NCBI GenBank assembly: GCA_023390115.1 | Contig: JAEWDM010000016.1 | Coordinates: 62,001-126,000, forward strand | From: Bacillota bacterium | GTDB lineage: Bacteria; Bacillota; Clostridia; Acetivibrionales; DSM-27016 | Reading direction: 5' to 3' | DNA length: 64,000 nt | Shown here: one piece after another, positions 1 to 6,694 of the stretch | How the letters are laid out: each line of letters opens with the position of its first letter | How positions within the stretch are numbered: position 1 is the stretch's first letter | Notes under the pieces: model-generated | The model's input: the letters and a program-made list of their open reading frames with translations, nothing else | What the model was told of the DNA's origin: nothing | Databases searched by the model: none | Translations under genes and position numbers: made by a program

Positions 1-16
1 AAGGAAGGGAATTTCG

Positions 17-1240
17 TTGGGGATAAAGAAACGCAGAAATAAGGCTATAATACCACTAGTAATATTTATTGTGCTGATGATTGCTGTAATTGGGGCAACT
101 ACAGGCTGTGGTACGGGGCAGTTCAACGAACAGGGGAATAACGGGGCTGATACCACTATTTCCGCCACTCAGGAACCACAAGAAAACACAGTGCTATTGT
201 CATCTGCTGAACAGCTATTGAAAGCGCATTTTATAGACGTTGGACAAGCTGACAGCATACTTGTGCAGGCGCCCGACAACAAAGTAATGCTTATAGATGC
301 AGGCAATAACGGTGATGCTGATGCTGTTACAGAATATATTAAAGCTCAAGGGATTAACAAAATAGATATTTTGATAGGAACACACCCGCATGAGGATCAT
401 ATTGGCGGGATGGACGCAGTAATTAATACCTTTGACATTGGCAGCATATACATGCCCAAAGCTATATCCGCAACAAAGACCTTTGAGGATGTGTTAGCGG
501 CTGTAAAAAATAAAGGGTTGAAGGTGAAAACTGCTGCTGCAGGTGTTCGGTTAGACATAGGCACAGAAACTAAGGCAGAACTGCTTGCGCCTAATGGAGA
601 TTCGTATGAGGACTTAAATAACTATTCTGCTGTTGTAAAGATGACCTATAAGGACACAAGCTTTTTGCTGACTGGGGATGCTGAGTCTGTCTCGGAAAAG
701 GAAATGCTGTCAAAAGGATTCGACTTAAAGGCTGATGTTTTAAAGATTGGGCATCACGGGAGCGGTTCGTCTACATCAGCAAATTTTTTGACAGAGGTTT
801 CTCCAAAACATGCAGTAATCTCCGTTGGAAAGAACAATGACTACGGACATCCCCACAAGGCGGTTATGCAGAGGCTTAAAAATAAAGGCATACAAGTATA
901 TAGAACGGATCAGAATGGCACCATTGTAGCAGTAAGCGATGGGAAGACTATAAAGTTTAACGTCAAACCGGGAGATTATAGTTATAACAGTGAGGGTGCC
1001 GGGACTGTACAAGAGGAATCCGGCAATAAGCCCGAACAGAAGCCTTCTAGCAACACCTCCGGCGTTGAGCAGCCGAAGCAAAATAATAATAAAACAGTAT
1101 ATTTCACGCCGAAGGGCAAGTCATATCATTACAGCAAAAGCTGCAGAACTTTGGCAAGAAGCAAGACCATTCTTGAAGGGACCCTGGAGGATGCAGTCAA
1201 CAGCGGACATTCCGACCCGTGCGATGTATGTACAAAGTAG
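17..1240 (+). CDS. Secreted metallo-beta-lactamase-fold hydrolase (ComEC/Rec2 C-terminal-like) with C-terminal zinc-binding-like module
   Basis: This 407-residue protein has a hydrophobic N-terminus ending in a Cys-containing segment (ATTGCG, about residues 27-32), which suggests a lipoprotein or secreted form. The body is a metallo-beta-lactamase domain (about 68-310) with the HxHxDH metal motif in HPHEDHIGG, then TGDAE and GHHGSGSST. It resembles the hydrolase part of ComEC and stand-alone extracellular relatives, so a nuclease or phosphodiesterase role outside the membrane is possible. After a Ser/Asn/Lys-rich linker, about residues 360-407 carry spaced Cys and His (HYSKSCRTL, DPCDVC) like small Ada-type zinc modules. 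The start is a TTG placed 6-7 bases after AAGGAAGGGA at the window edge. A DUF3006 gene follows 10 bases later, a common pairing for this family. The true substrate is unknown. Confidence 0.85.
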   Translation: MGIKKRRNKAIIPLVIFIVLMIAVIGATTGCGTGQFNEQGNNGADTTISATQEPQENTVLLSSAEQLLKAHFIDVGQADSILVQAPDNKVMLIDAGNNGDADAVTEYIKAQGINKIDILIGTHPHEDHIGGMDAVINTFDIGSIYMPKAISATKTFEDVLAAVKNKGLKVKTAAAGVRLDIGTETKAELLAPNGDSYEDLNNYSAVVKMTYKDTSFLLTGDAESVSEKEMLSKGFDLKADVLKIGHHGSGSSTSANFLTEVSPKHAVISVGKNNDYGHPHKAVMQRLKNKGIQVYRTDQNGTIVAVSDGKTIKFNVKPGDYSYNSEGAGTVQEESGNKPEQKPSSNTSGVEQPKQNNNKTVYFTPKGKSYHYSKSCRTLARSKTILEGTLEDAVNSGHSDPCDVCTK

Positions 1241-1250
1241 GAGGAGTATT

Positions 1251-1445
1251 ATGCAGGTAATAATAGACAGGTTTGAGGGCGCTTACGCTATTGTGGAGCT
1301 GCCGGACAAGACTATGGCTAATATCCCAAAGACATTGCTCCCAGACGCCAAAGAAGGCGACGTAATTAATATTACGGTGGACAAAAATGCTACTGAAAAA
1401 AGAAGGAAGGATATACAGTCTCTCATGAATGACGTATGGGAATAG
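1251..1445 (+). CDS. DUF3006 family small protein
   Basis: This 64-residue protein starts at an ATG five bases after GGAGG. It begins MQVIIDRFEGAYAIVE, the pattern of DUF3006 proteins, which typically sit directly downstream of secreted metallo-beta-lactamase genes as here. The fold is probably a small beta-barrel, with acidic and basic residues near the end (DKNATEKRRKDIQ). No catalytic motif is visible. It is co-transcribed with the upstream gene (10-base gap) and is followed by a strong terminator. The molecular function of the family is not known. Confidence 0.8.
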   Translation: MQVIIDRFEGAYAIVELPDKTMANIPKTLLPDAKEGDVINITVDKNATEKRRKDIQSLMNDVWE

Positions 1446-1470
1446 AGATATCGGTACTAGGCTCTGGCAA

Positions 1471-1507
1471 AAACCCGCTTATCCTCTCGTGGGTAAACGG
1501 GTTTTTC
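1471..1507. terminator. Bidirectional rho-independent terminator
   Basis: The arm AAACCCGCTTATCC and the arm GGGTAAACGGGTTT form a hairpin with one mismatch and one wobble, flanked by A-rich sequence on the left and T-rich sequence on the right. It lies between the convergent DUF3006 and SEDS-like genes and can serve both. Confidence 0.75.
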
Positions 1508-1528
1508 ATTACCTTTTTTCTTAAGCAA

Positions 1529-2920
1529 TTACTTGAAGTTTATAATGAGCTTGCCATCCTCAAAAACAATAAATTTATTGCTCTTATTCACTTGAGGCTT
1601 ATCCGGTGCCGCAATTAGGTTATTTCTTCTCCATACCGATAAAATAACGCCTACAAGCGCCATATCTATGACATAGTCCGTGCCGCCATATGAAATAAAC
1701 GGAAGGCTTACGCCCATAGGTGGAAACAGGTTGAAATTCATTAATATGCTTATAATAAACTGTACCGACAAAACAGTGCACGAGGCAAGGGACAGGTAAT
1801 ATCCGTAACTGTTTTTCACCCTTTTTGCTGTCATAAGCATTCTGAGAATAAAGAGGGCTGCAAAAACGATAATTGCTATGCCTGCCGCCCAGCCCAGCGT
1901 GGCTATCACATTGATGAGGACATAATGTGTAGTGGCGGAAGGCATTGCCATATCTATGCCGTAACCGCTTATTGTTTCCGTTGTCTTGCCAAAAAGCTTC
2001 GAGACCGACAGCCAGTTATCAGCCATTACTTGCTGCCACCCGCTTCCGGAGGGGTCATTTCTGCCTCTTGCAATAAATACTGCTATTCTGCGAAATCTAT
2101 GGGGTTCGGAGATGACACTCACTGCCAAAGCAAGCATCCCTGCGGCGGCTATACCGCCTAAAGAAAACAGTTGAAGCCTTCTGCTGCCGCCAAAATGCCC
2201 TCGCCTGACTGCGGAAAAGGTCAAAACAGCATATCCCGCAAGCAATACAAGAGCTTGTGAAAGGCTTGGCAGCAGCATAATGGGGAGAAGCGATACGCTG
2301 CCTATTCCTATTAAGTACGCAACTGCAAGGCCGCCTTTGTTTTTAAGCTTTTCCATAAATCCTGCAAATGCAATTAAAAACAGCAGTGTGGCGTAATTGG
2401 ACGAAAGCGAAAGGCCGACGAATGAAATGTATTTTCTTCCTGCCGTTATATTTCCGGTACAAATAGTAAATATGAGGGCGGCAAAGGTTAGAAGATAAAT
2501 TGGAAGTGCAAGCCTTTTCAGCTTGGTATAATCAAAAAAATAAAGTGCTGCCGTTACGGCAATTCCAATAAAAGCAAACAGCAAATACTTCTCAAAGCTC
2601 ACAGCCTGAAGCGATTCAAACTTACTGCTTGTAAACATGATTATGCCTCCGATAATTGCGATAATTGCGGTAAGTATTATTATAGACCATTCTGTCTGGG
2701 GCTTATGCTGCTTATTCAGCCTGCTGCCGATTTCATCGCAATCTCCCATTGAGGCAATTGCCATATCAAGAGCCGTTTCCTCCGTGCTGCCCTGGCGCAG
2801 GTATCTATCCCGCAGCTCAATAATATGATTTGTAAGCTCTTCCCGAATATCCTTATGTAAAGATTTACAATTGATATGAATGCAGACATTGTCTAAAAAC
2901 GAAGATATTTTATTATCCAC
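1529..2920 (-). CDS. SEDS (FtsW/RodA/SpoVE-like) membrane protein with N-terminal permease-prefix domain
   Basis: This 463-residue protein has two parts. Residues 1-75 are a soluble helical prefix with a conserved-looking DMAIASMGD stretch, typical of permease-prefix domains found on PadR-controlled membrane proteins. The rest has about ten membrane helices and the SEDS C-terminal signature GVSLPFISYGGTD. SEDS proteins are peptidoglycan glycosyltransferases or sporulation relatives. The residue that aligns with the catalytic Asp of RodA (D268 in the RodA of this window, in ESDFIF) is His332 here (TTHYVL), with identical spacing to the following LG. The protein may therefore be inactive as a polymerase or have a changed role. 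It overlaps the upstream PadR gene by 8 bases and is surely co-transcribed and probably controlled by it. Confidence 0.85.
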   Translation of the reverse strand: MDNKISSFLDNVCIHINCKSLHKDIREELTNHIIELRDRYLRQGSTEETALDMAIASMGDCDEIGSRLNKQHKPQTEWSIIILTAIIAIIGGIIMFTSSKFESLQAVSFEKYLLFAFIGIAVTAALYFFDYTKLKRLALPIYLLTFAALIFTICTGNITAGRKYISFVGLSLSSNYATLLFLIAFAGFMEKLKNKGGLAVAYLIGIGSVSLLPIMLLPSLSQALVLLAGYAVLTFSAVRRGHFGGSRRLQLFSLGGIAAAGMLALAVSVISEPHRFRRIAVFIARGRNDPSGSGWQQVMADNWLSVSKLFGKTTETISGYGIDMAMPSATTHYVLINVIATLGWAAGIAIIVFAALFILRMLMTAKRVKNSYGYYLSLASCTVLSVQFIISILMNFNLFPPMGVSLPFISYGGTDYVIDMALVGVILSVWRRNNLIAAPDKPQVNKSNKFIVFEDGKLIINFK

Positions 2921-3251
2921 AGCAAGCCCCTCCGATCACAGTATTAACTGCTTTTGTATAAGTTTGCCATTCCTCTTTTTTATGCTTAAGAAGCTTTTTG
3001 CCTTCACGGGTAAGCCTGTAATACTTCCTGCGTTTTCCGTTATCAGCGTCAAGCCAATAGGCCTCAATTGCTTTTTCGTTCTCAAGCCAGTGAAGCATGG
3101 GATATAGGGTACCTTCCTTCATTTCAAAAACATTTTCAGACCTTTTCCGGAGTTGCTGTGTAATCTGATAGCCGTACATATCCTCACTTTCAAGAAGTGA
3201 CAGAATAAGTATGGATGTACTGCCTTTCATAAGCTCCTTATTGATTTTCAT
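2913..3251 (-). CDS. PadR family transcriptional regulator
   Basis: This 112-residue winged-helix protein has the PadR hallmarks: an N-terminal helix with ILSLLESEDMYGYQI, the wing region EGTLYPMLHWLE, and GKRRKYYRLTREGKK. Such proteins bind palindromes over their own promoter and respond to small molecules or cell-envelope stress. I chose the ATG at 3251 because GGAGG lies 8 bases upstream; an in-frame start 18 bases earlier would put that site inside the gene. Two palindromes lie over the promoter just upstream. The 3' end overlaps the SEDS-like gene, so both form one autoregulated unit. Confidence 0.9.
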   Translation of the reverse strand: MKINKELMKGSTSILILSLLESEDMYGYQITQQLRKRSENVFEMKEGTLYPMLHWLENEKAIEAYWLDADNGKRRKYYRLTREGKKLLKHKKEEWQTYTKAVNTVIGGACCG

Positions 3252-3273
3252 GTTCAACCCTCCATACATAAAA

Positions 3274-3331
3274 TATCTATATACATAGATAATCTATGCA
3301 TAGAATACCATAATAAAATTAAATTTGTCAA
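3274..3331 (-). promoter_or_regulatory. padR promoter with two candidate PadR operators
   Basis: On the minus strand TTGACA (3326-3331), an 18-base spacer and TATTCT (3302-3307) form a sigma-A promoter. The palindrome CTATGCATAG (3294-3303) touches the -10 box. The inverted repeat TATCTAT-atac-ATAGATA (3274-3291) lies across and below the start point. This is the expected arrangement for autorepression by the adjacent PadR protein. Confidence 0.65.
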
Positions 3332-3385
3332 CGGTAAAAACCAATGCGGTACATTTCCGGCAAATGCAAATGTAGCGAAAACGTA

Positions 3386-3475
3386 GGGAACGCCCCCCGT
3401 AGCGTTCCGAACGGGGGGCGTTCCCAATGGGGACATTCCTCAACAATCTTCCAATGGGGACGCTCCTCAACAATC
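3386..3475. repeat. REP-like cluster: perfect hairpin plus two half repeats
   Basis: A perfect 15-bp hairpin (arms 3386-3400 and 3411-3425, GC-rich GGGAACGCCCCCCGT) is followed by two direct half units, GGGGACATTCCTCAACAATC at 3429 and GGGGACGCTCCTCAACAATC at 3456, with a 27-base period. These match the ends of the dispersed palindromic family found elsewhere in the window. The stop codon and last codons of cbiO lie inside the second unit. Confidence 0.7.
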
Positions 3476-4339
3476 AAGGTCCTTTTTCCTGCCCCCGCTT
3501 TCCCATAATGCTTTTATAGCTCTTCTGGCCTGAGATATGGTGAGAGCATTTTCTGAGAAGCAGAATCCATCCTTGCTGCTTAATATTTCCATAAGATGGC
3601 CTATTCTGGGAAGCCTCAAATTCACTTTTCTTAGCTCCTCTTTTTGAGAAAATATATTATGGGGAGTTCCTTCCACAACCAGCTTGCCCTGGTCCATTAC
3701 GTAGGTGTAGTCGCAATAAAGGGGTACAATATCAATATCGTGTGTTGCAATTATCACAGATATGCCAAGATCCCTTTGAGCCTCCTTAAGGAGCTTCATT
3801 ATTTCACTGACTCCATTCGGATCCAGTCCCGCAGTGGGCTCATCAAGCACCAGCACCTGCGGGCTCATGGCGAGCACACCCGCTATGGCGGCACGCTTTT
3901 TTTGTCCGAAGCTTAAGGAATGAGTAGACTTATCTTTAAGATGAAGTATACCCGTTCTTTCCATAGCCGTTTTAACCCTTGAGGCGACCTCTTCCTCCGG
4001 CAGCTTCATATTTAACGGCCCGAAGGAAATATCCTGGTATACGCTTGCGGAAAACAACTGGCTGTCAGGGTCCTGGAAAACTATTCCCACACGGCTTCTC
4101 AGCTCCTTCATACCCTTGCGGGAATAGTCTATGGGGCTTTGCTCAAAAAGGATGCTTCCTGTCTGAGGCTTAAGTATCCCGTTGAAGCAAAGAAACAATG
4201 TGGATTTTCCTGCGCCGTTGCCTCCAAGCACTGCAGTTGTTTTCCCCTTTTCTATTGCCATTGTTATTCCCTTTAAAGCATGTGTACCGTCGGAATATGT
4301 ATAATTTATGTCTCGGGCTTCCAGAATGCTTTGGCCCAT
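3467..4339 (-). CDS. cbiO: Cobalt ECF-type ABC transporter ATPase CbiO
   Basis: This 290-residue ATPase powers cobalt uptake for B12 synthesis together with CbiM, CbiN and CbiQ. It has a Walker A motif GGNGAGKST (about residues 38-46), a Q-loop VFQDPDSQLF, the signature LSFGQKKRAAIAG, Walker B VLVLDEPTAGLDP and the switch His in ATHDID. The length fits the family. It is the last gene of the riboswitch-controlled cbiMNQO operon, 17 bases after cbiQ. Its final codons (DLDC) and stop come from a REP-like unit, so the C-terminal tail may have been altered by that sequence without touching the core. Confidence 0.95.
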   Translation of the reverse strand: MGQSILEARDINYTYSDGTHALKGITMAIEKGKTTAVLGGNGAGKSTLFLCFNGILKPQTGSILFEQSPIDYSRKGMKELRSRVGIVFQDPDSQLFSASVYQDISFGPLNMKLPEEEVASRVKTAMERTGILHLKDKSTHSLSFGQKKRAAIAGVLAMSPQVLVLDEPTAGLDPNGVSEIMKLLKEAQRDLGISVIIATHDIDIVPLYCDYTYVMDQGKLVVEGTPHNIFSQKEELRKVNLRLPRIGHLMEILSSKDGFCFSENALTISQARRAIKALWESGGRKKDLDC

Positions 4340-4356
4340 ATAAAATCAAGCCTCCT

Positions 4357-5133
4357 TTACAGCTGCCTCAAGGCAAGAGCGGTACATATAAGCAGCATAT
4401 TCAATATTGCCGCCTGTATATATCCCACCCGGCTTTTATTATAGCTTCGGGGAAGTACCCTTAGCTCTCCTTCATATCCGCGCGCCTCAAGAGAGGTATA
4501 CAGCTCGTCCGACCTTCTGTATGCATCTATAAAAAGCGTAGAGGCCAGAGCAGCGAGGGAACGGTAGCCTGTTGAAAGAGTCGAGTAGCCCAGGCGTGAG
4601 CTTTGAGCCGTAAACATTGTATCCGATCTTTCAATCAGCACAAAGATGAACCTGTAAACAAGCCCCATAAGCTCTGTAAGAAGCTTTGGCACTTTTAGAC
4701 GCCTCATAGCCTCCAGCAGGTCGGTTACAGGTGTCGTGAGCGATAAAAAGTACAGGCACGAAACCGAACCTATAGCCTTTACAAACACATTAAAGGCCCT
4801 TGTTGCACCTAAGGAAGTAATCCCTATTGCTGTGCCTGCGGCCGGTACTGATATCAAAAAAATTTCAGCATTATCCGACGCATTTATTGCAATAGAAAGA
4901 ACCCCTATAACAAGAAATACCATAGGAACCAACAGCATTTTTGCGAAAATCCTCACGGATATTCCTCCCTTAACGACAGTAGCCCATCCCGCTATAAAAA
5001 TTGCCAGCGAGGATATTACCCAGTCATTGGCCCAAATACAGACTCCAAGTGTAAGAAAAGCAAAGAAAAGCTTTTGCATGGGATCTATGCCCGCAAGCTT
5101 TGAGCTGTATGCGTATTTATCAATTGAAAGCAT
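4357..5133 (-). CDS. cbiQ: Cobalt transporter transmembrane protein CbiQ
   Basis: This 258-residue membrane protein is the T (coupling) component of the cobalt ECF importer. It has several hydrophobic helices in the first 110 residues and near the C-terminus. The two cytoplasmic coupling motifs are visible as AMRRLKVPK and SLEARGYEG (the Ala-Arg-Gly signature), which contact CbiO. It begins MLSIDKYAYSSKLAGIDPMQKLFFAF, typical of CbiQ. It lies between cbiN (2-base gap) and cbiO and is translated from the same mRNA. Confidence 0.95.
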   Translation of the reverse strand: MLSIDKYAYSSKLAGIDPMQKLFFAFLTLGVCIWANDWVISSLAIFIAGWATVVKGGISVRIFAKMLLVPMVFLVIGVLSIAINASDNAEIFLISVPAAGTAIGITSLGATRAFNVFVKAIGSVSCLYFLSLTTPVTDLLEAMRRLKVPKLLTELMGLVYRFIFVLIERSDTMFTAQSSRLGYSTLSTGYRSLAALASTLFIDAYRRSDELYTSLEARGYEGELRVLPRSYNKSRVGYIQAAILNMLLICTALALRQL

Positions 5134-5135
5134 GG

Positions 5136-5456
5136 CTACTTCACATCCTGATTCCTTGCGCGCCCTCTAAGCCACCCAAGCCCATAGCCTATAACTCCTG
5201 CACCTATAGCCGCCTGCAGCGCAAACAGCAGGCTCTCAACCTCACCGCTTTTGGGCTCAACTAAAGGAGAAAACCACGGCCGGTATTCTGCATTTATTTC
5301 TGTAATAGCTGCCTCGGCTTCACCGTCGGAGCCTCCGAATTCTCCATCCTTTACAATAAATAATGGCAGAACGGCCAATGCTACTACTATAAGAATCATA
5401 GCTATGTTAGCTGTCATCCCGCTTCCGTTTTTCTGCTTAAGTGTCTCACTTTGCAT
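5136..5456 (-). CDS. cbiN: Cobalt transport protein CbiN
   Basis: This 106-residue protein has a membrane helix near each end and a short external loop. The motif EYRPWFSPLVEPKSGEVESL followed by LFALQAAIGAGVIGY is diagnostic of CbiN, which assists cobalt loading of CbiM. I place the start at the ATG at 5456 because GGAGG lies 8 bases upstream; a GTG nine bases earlier would overlap that site. The start overlaps the end of cbiM by 11 bases, indicating translational coupling. Confidence 0.93.
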   Translation of the reverse strand: MQSETLKQKNGSGMTANIAMILIVVALAVLPLFIVKDGEFGGSDGEAEAAITEINAEYRPWFSPLVEPKSGEVESLLFALQAAIGAGVIGYGLGWLRGRARNQDVK

Positions 5457-6201
5457 GGCTTGCACCTCCCCGGGAAAATAATTTTAACGCCTTAAGCTCG
5501 TCCTTTCCATATGCTGCAATGGCATTAAATATAAGTACAGTAAGTATGCCCTCACTTATGGCAAGCGGGATCTGGGTTACCGCAAATATCCCCGTAAACT
5601 TTGCAAGGGAAGCTCCGAGCCCTCCAACCTCAGCAGGGAACGCAAGCGCAAGCTGTACAGAGGTCGTAATATATGTAAGAAGATCCCCCAGCGCCGCTCC
5701 CAGAAACACGGCAAGCCACTGCGGGCCTCCGGCTTTTTTAACCAGCCGGAAGGTAAAATATGCTGCCAGAGGCCCGACCACTGCCATGGAAAAGGTGTTT
5801 GCGCCTAAGGTTGTCAGGCCGCCGTGGGCAAGAAGCAGGGCTTGAAATAAAAGCACAATAAGGCCCAGCACCGACATAGCGGCGGGCCCGAAAAGAATTG
5901 CTCCAAGTCCTACACCTGTAGGATGTGAGCAGCTTCCCGTAACTGAAGGTATTTTTAAGGCCGAAAGCACAAACGCAAATGCCCCTGCCATTGCAATAAG
6001 AATTTTTAACCGGGGATTCTCCCGGACAGTTTTATTTATTGAAAACAAGCCCATAACTATAAAGGGTATTGTAAGCGCCCCCCATGAAATACACCATACG
6101 GGAGGCAGAAATCCCTCCATTATATGCATGGCCGAGGCCGGGACAGGAATAAGGATCAGCATAAGTGTCAGACCCAGAGTCAACTGCAATCGCTTTGACA
6201 A
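5446..6201 (-). CDS. cbiM: Cobalt ECF transporter substrate-binding membrane protein CbiM
   Basis: This 251-residue S component binds cobalt. After a signal-like segment ending in PVPASA comes MHIMEGFLPP; cleavage would leave the conserved Met-His N-terminus that coordinates the metal. Later motifs include SCSHPTGVGLGAILFGP and LLFQALLLAHGGLTTLGAN, both typical of CbiM/NikM. The start is a TTG at 6201 with AAGGAG upstream; the longer open frame to 6279 would run through the riboswitch terminator. It is the first gene of the operon and lies directly behind a cobalamin riboswitch and terminator. Confidence 0.95.
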   Translation of the reverse strand: MSKRLQLTLGLTLMLILIPVPASAMHIMEGFLPPVWCISWGALTIPFIVMGLFSINKTVRENPRLKILIAMAGAFAFVLSALKIPSVTGSCSHPTGVGLGAILFGPAAMSVLGLIVLLFQALLLAHGGLTTLGANTFSMAVVGPLAAYFTFRLVKKAGGPQWLAVFLGAALGDLLTYITTSVQLALAFPAEVGGLGASLAKFTGIFAVTQIPLAISEGILTVLIFNAIAAYGKDELKALKLFSRGGASHAK

Positions 6202-6246
6202 TATAATCACTCCTTCTGTAATTTTTGTTAATTTCCAGAGCAGGTT

Positions 6247-6286
6247 AAAAAGCCCCCTAACCGTGAATAAAACGGTCAAGGGGCTT
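6247..6286 (-). terminator. Riboswitch-controlled terminator of cbiMNQO
   Basis: On the minus strand AAGCCCCTTGACCGT pairs with ACGGTTAGGGGGCTT around a 7-base loop, followed by a T run. It lies between the cobalamin riboswitch and cbiM and is the likely expression platform: B12 binding would favour termination. Confidence 0.85.
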
Positions 6287-6361
6287 AGAAAGCAAATGGT
6301 ATTTTATGGCTATCCATACGGAATACACCCCCTATCACTCGTAGAGTTTATGGTGTCATAC

Positions 6362-6614
6362 TAACAGGCAGGTATTCTGGCTTAAGCATTATCACCCTTC
6401 CGGCCTTCCCATTTCTGATCCACCCCTTTATGTTAGAAAGATGGGGCTTTTAAAACAGTGGCACTTGTTGAAAGGACTCCTCTTTTACAGCGGCGGGACC
6501 GCGCAGGATTTACACCTGACTTCCCTTTTAACCCGCGGAAGCGGCAGCAAAGCTTCTGAATTCATTTTTGAATTTAGAAATATGGCTGCTGCCGGACAAC
6601 GGGAACCTGTTTTC
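6362..6614 (-). promoter_or_regulatory. Cobalamin riboswitch (cbiMNQO)
   Basis: Read on the minus strand, the region ends with the B12-box-like TAAGCCAGAATACCTGCC and contains GGAAGGGTGATAA and the GCCACTG element in the expected order. It starts near GGTTCCCGTTGTCC. It stands between a sigma-A promoter and the cbiM terminator. The class is known to switch genes off when B12 is abundant. Confidence 0.92.
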
Positions 6615-6635
6615 TATATTAACTTATCTTGATTT

Positions 6636-6664
6636 ATTATAATCCTTTAATCTGCCATATTCAA
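6636..6664 (-). promoter_or_regulatory. Sigma-A promoter for the riboswitch-cbiMNQO transcript
   Basis: TTGAAT (minus strand, 6659-6664), a 17-base spacer and TATAAT (6636-6641) lie just upstream of the riboswitch. No terminator is visible between metE and this promoter, so metE transcripts may also run into the operon. Confidence 0.75.
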
Positions 6665-6694
6665 CAATAAATTTACATCATGTATGATATTAGC

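Noticed and set aside
3429..3475. Tandem GGGGAC units as a CRISPR array
   Set aside because: Only two units with 7-base spacing, no spacer diversity and no cas genes; they match ends of the dispersed palindrome.
5441..5845. Open frame antisense to cbiM (134 residues)
   Set aside because: A shadow of the real gene; unnatural composition and no ribosome site.
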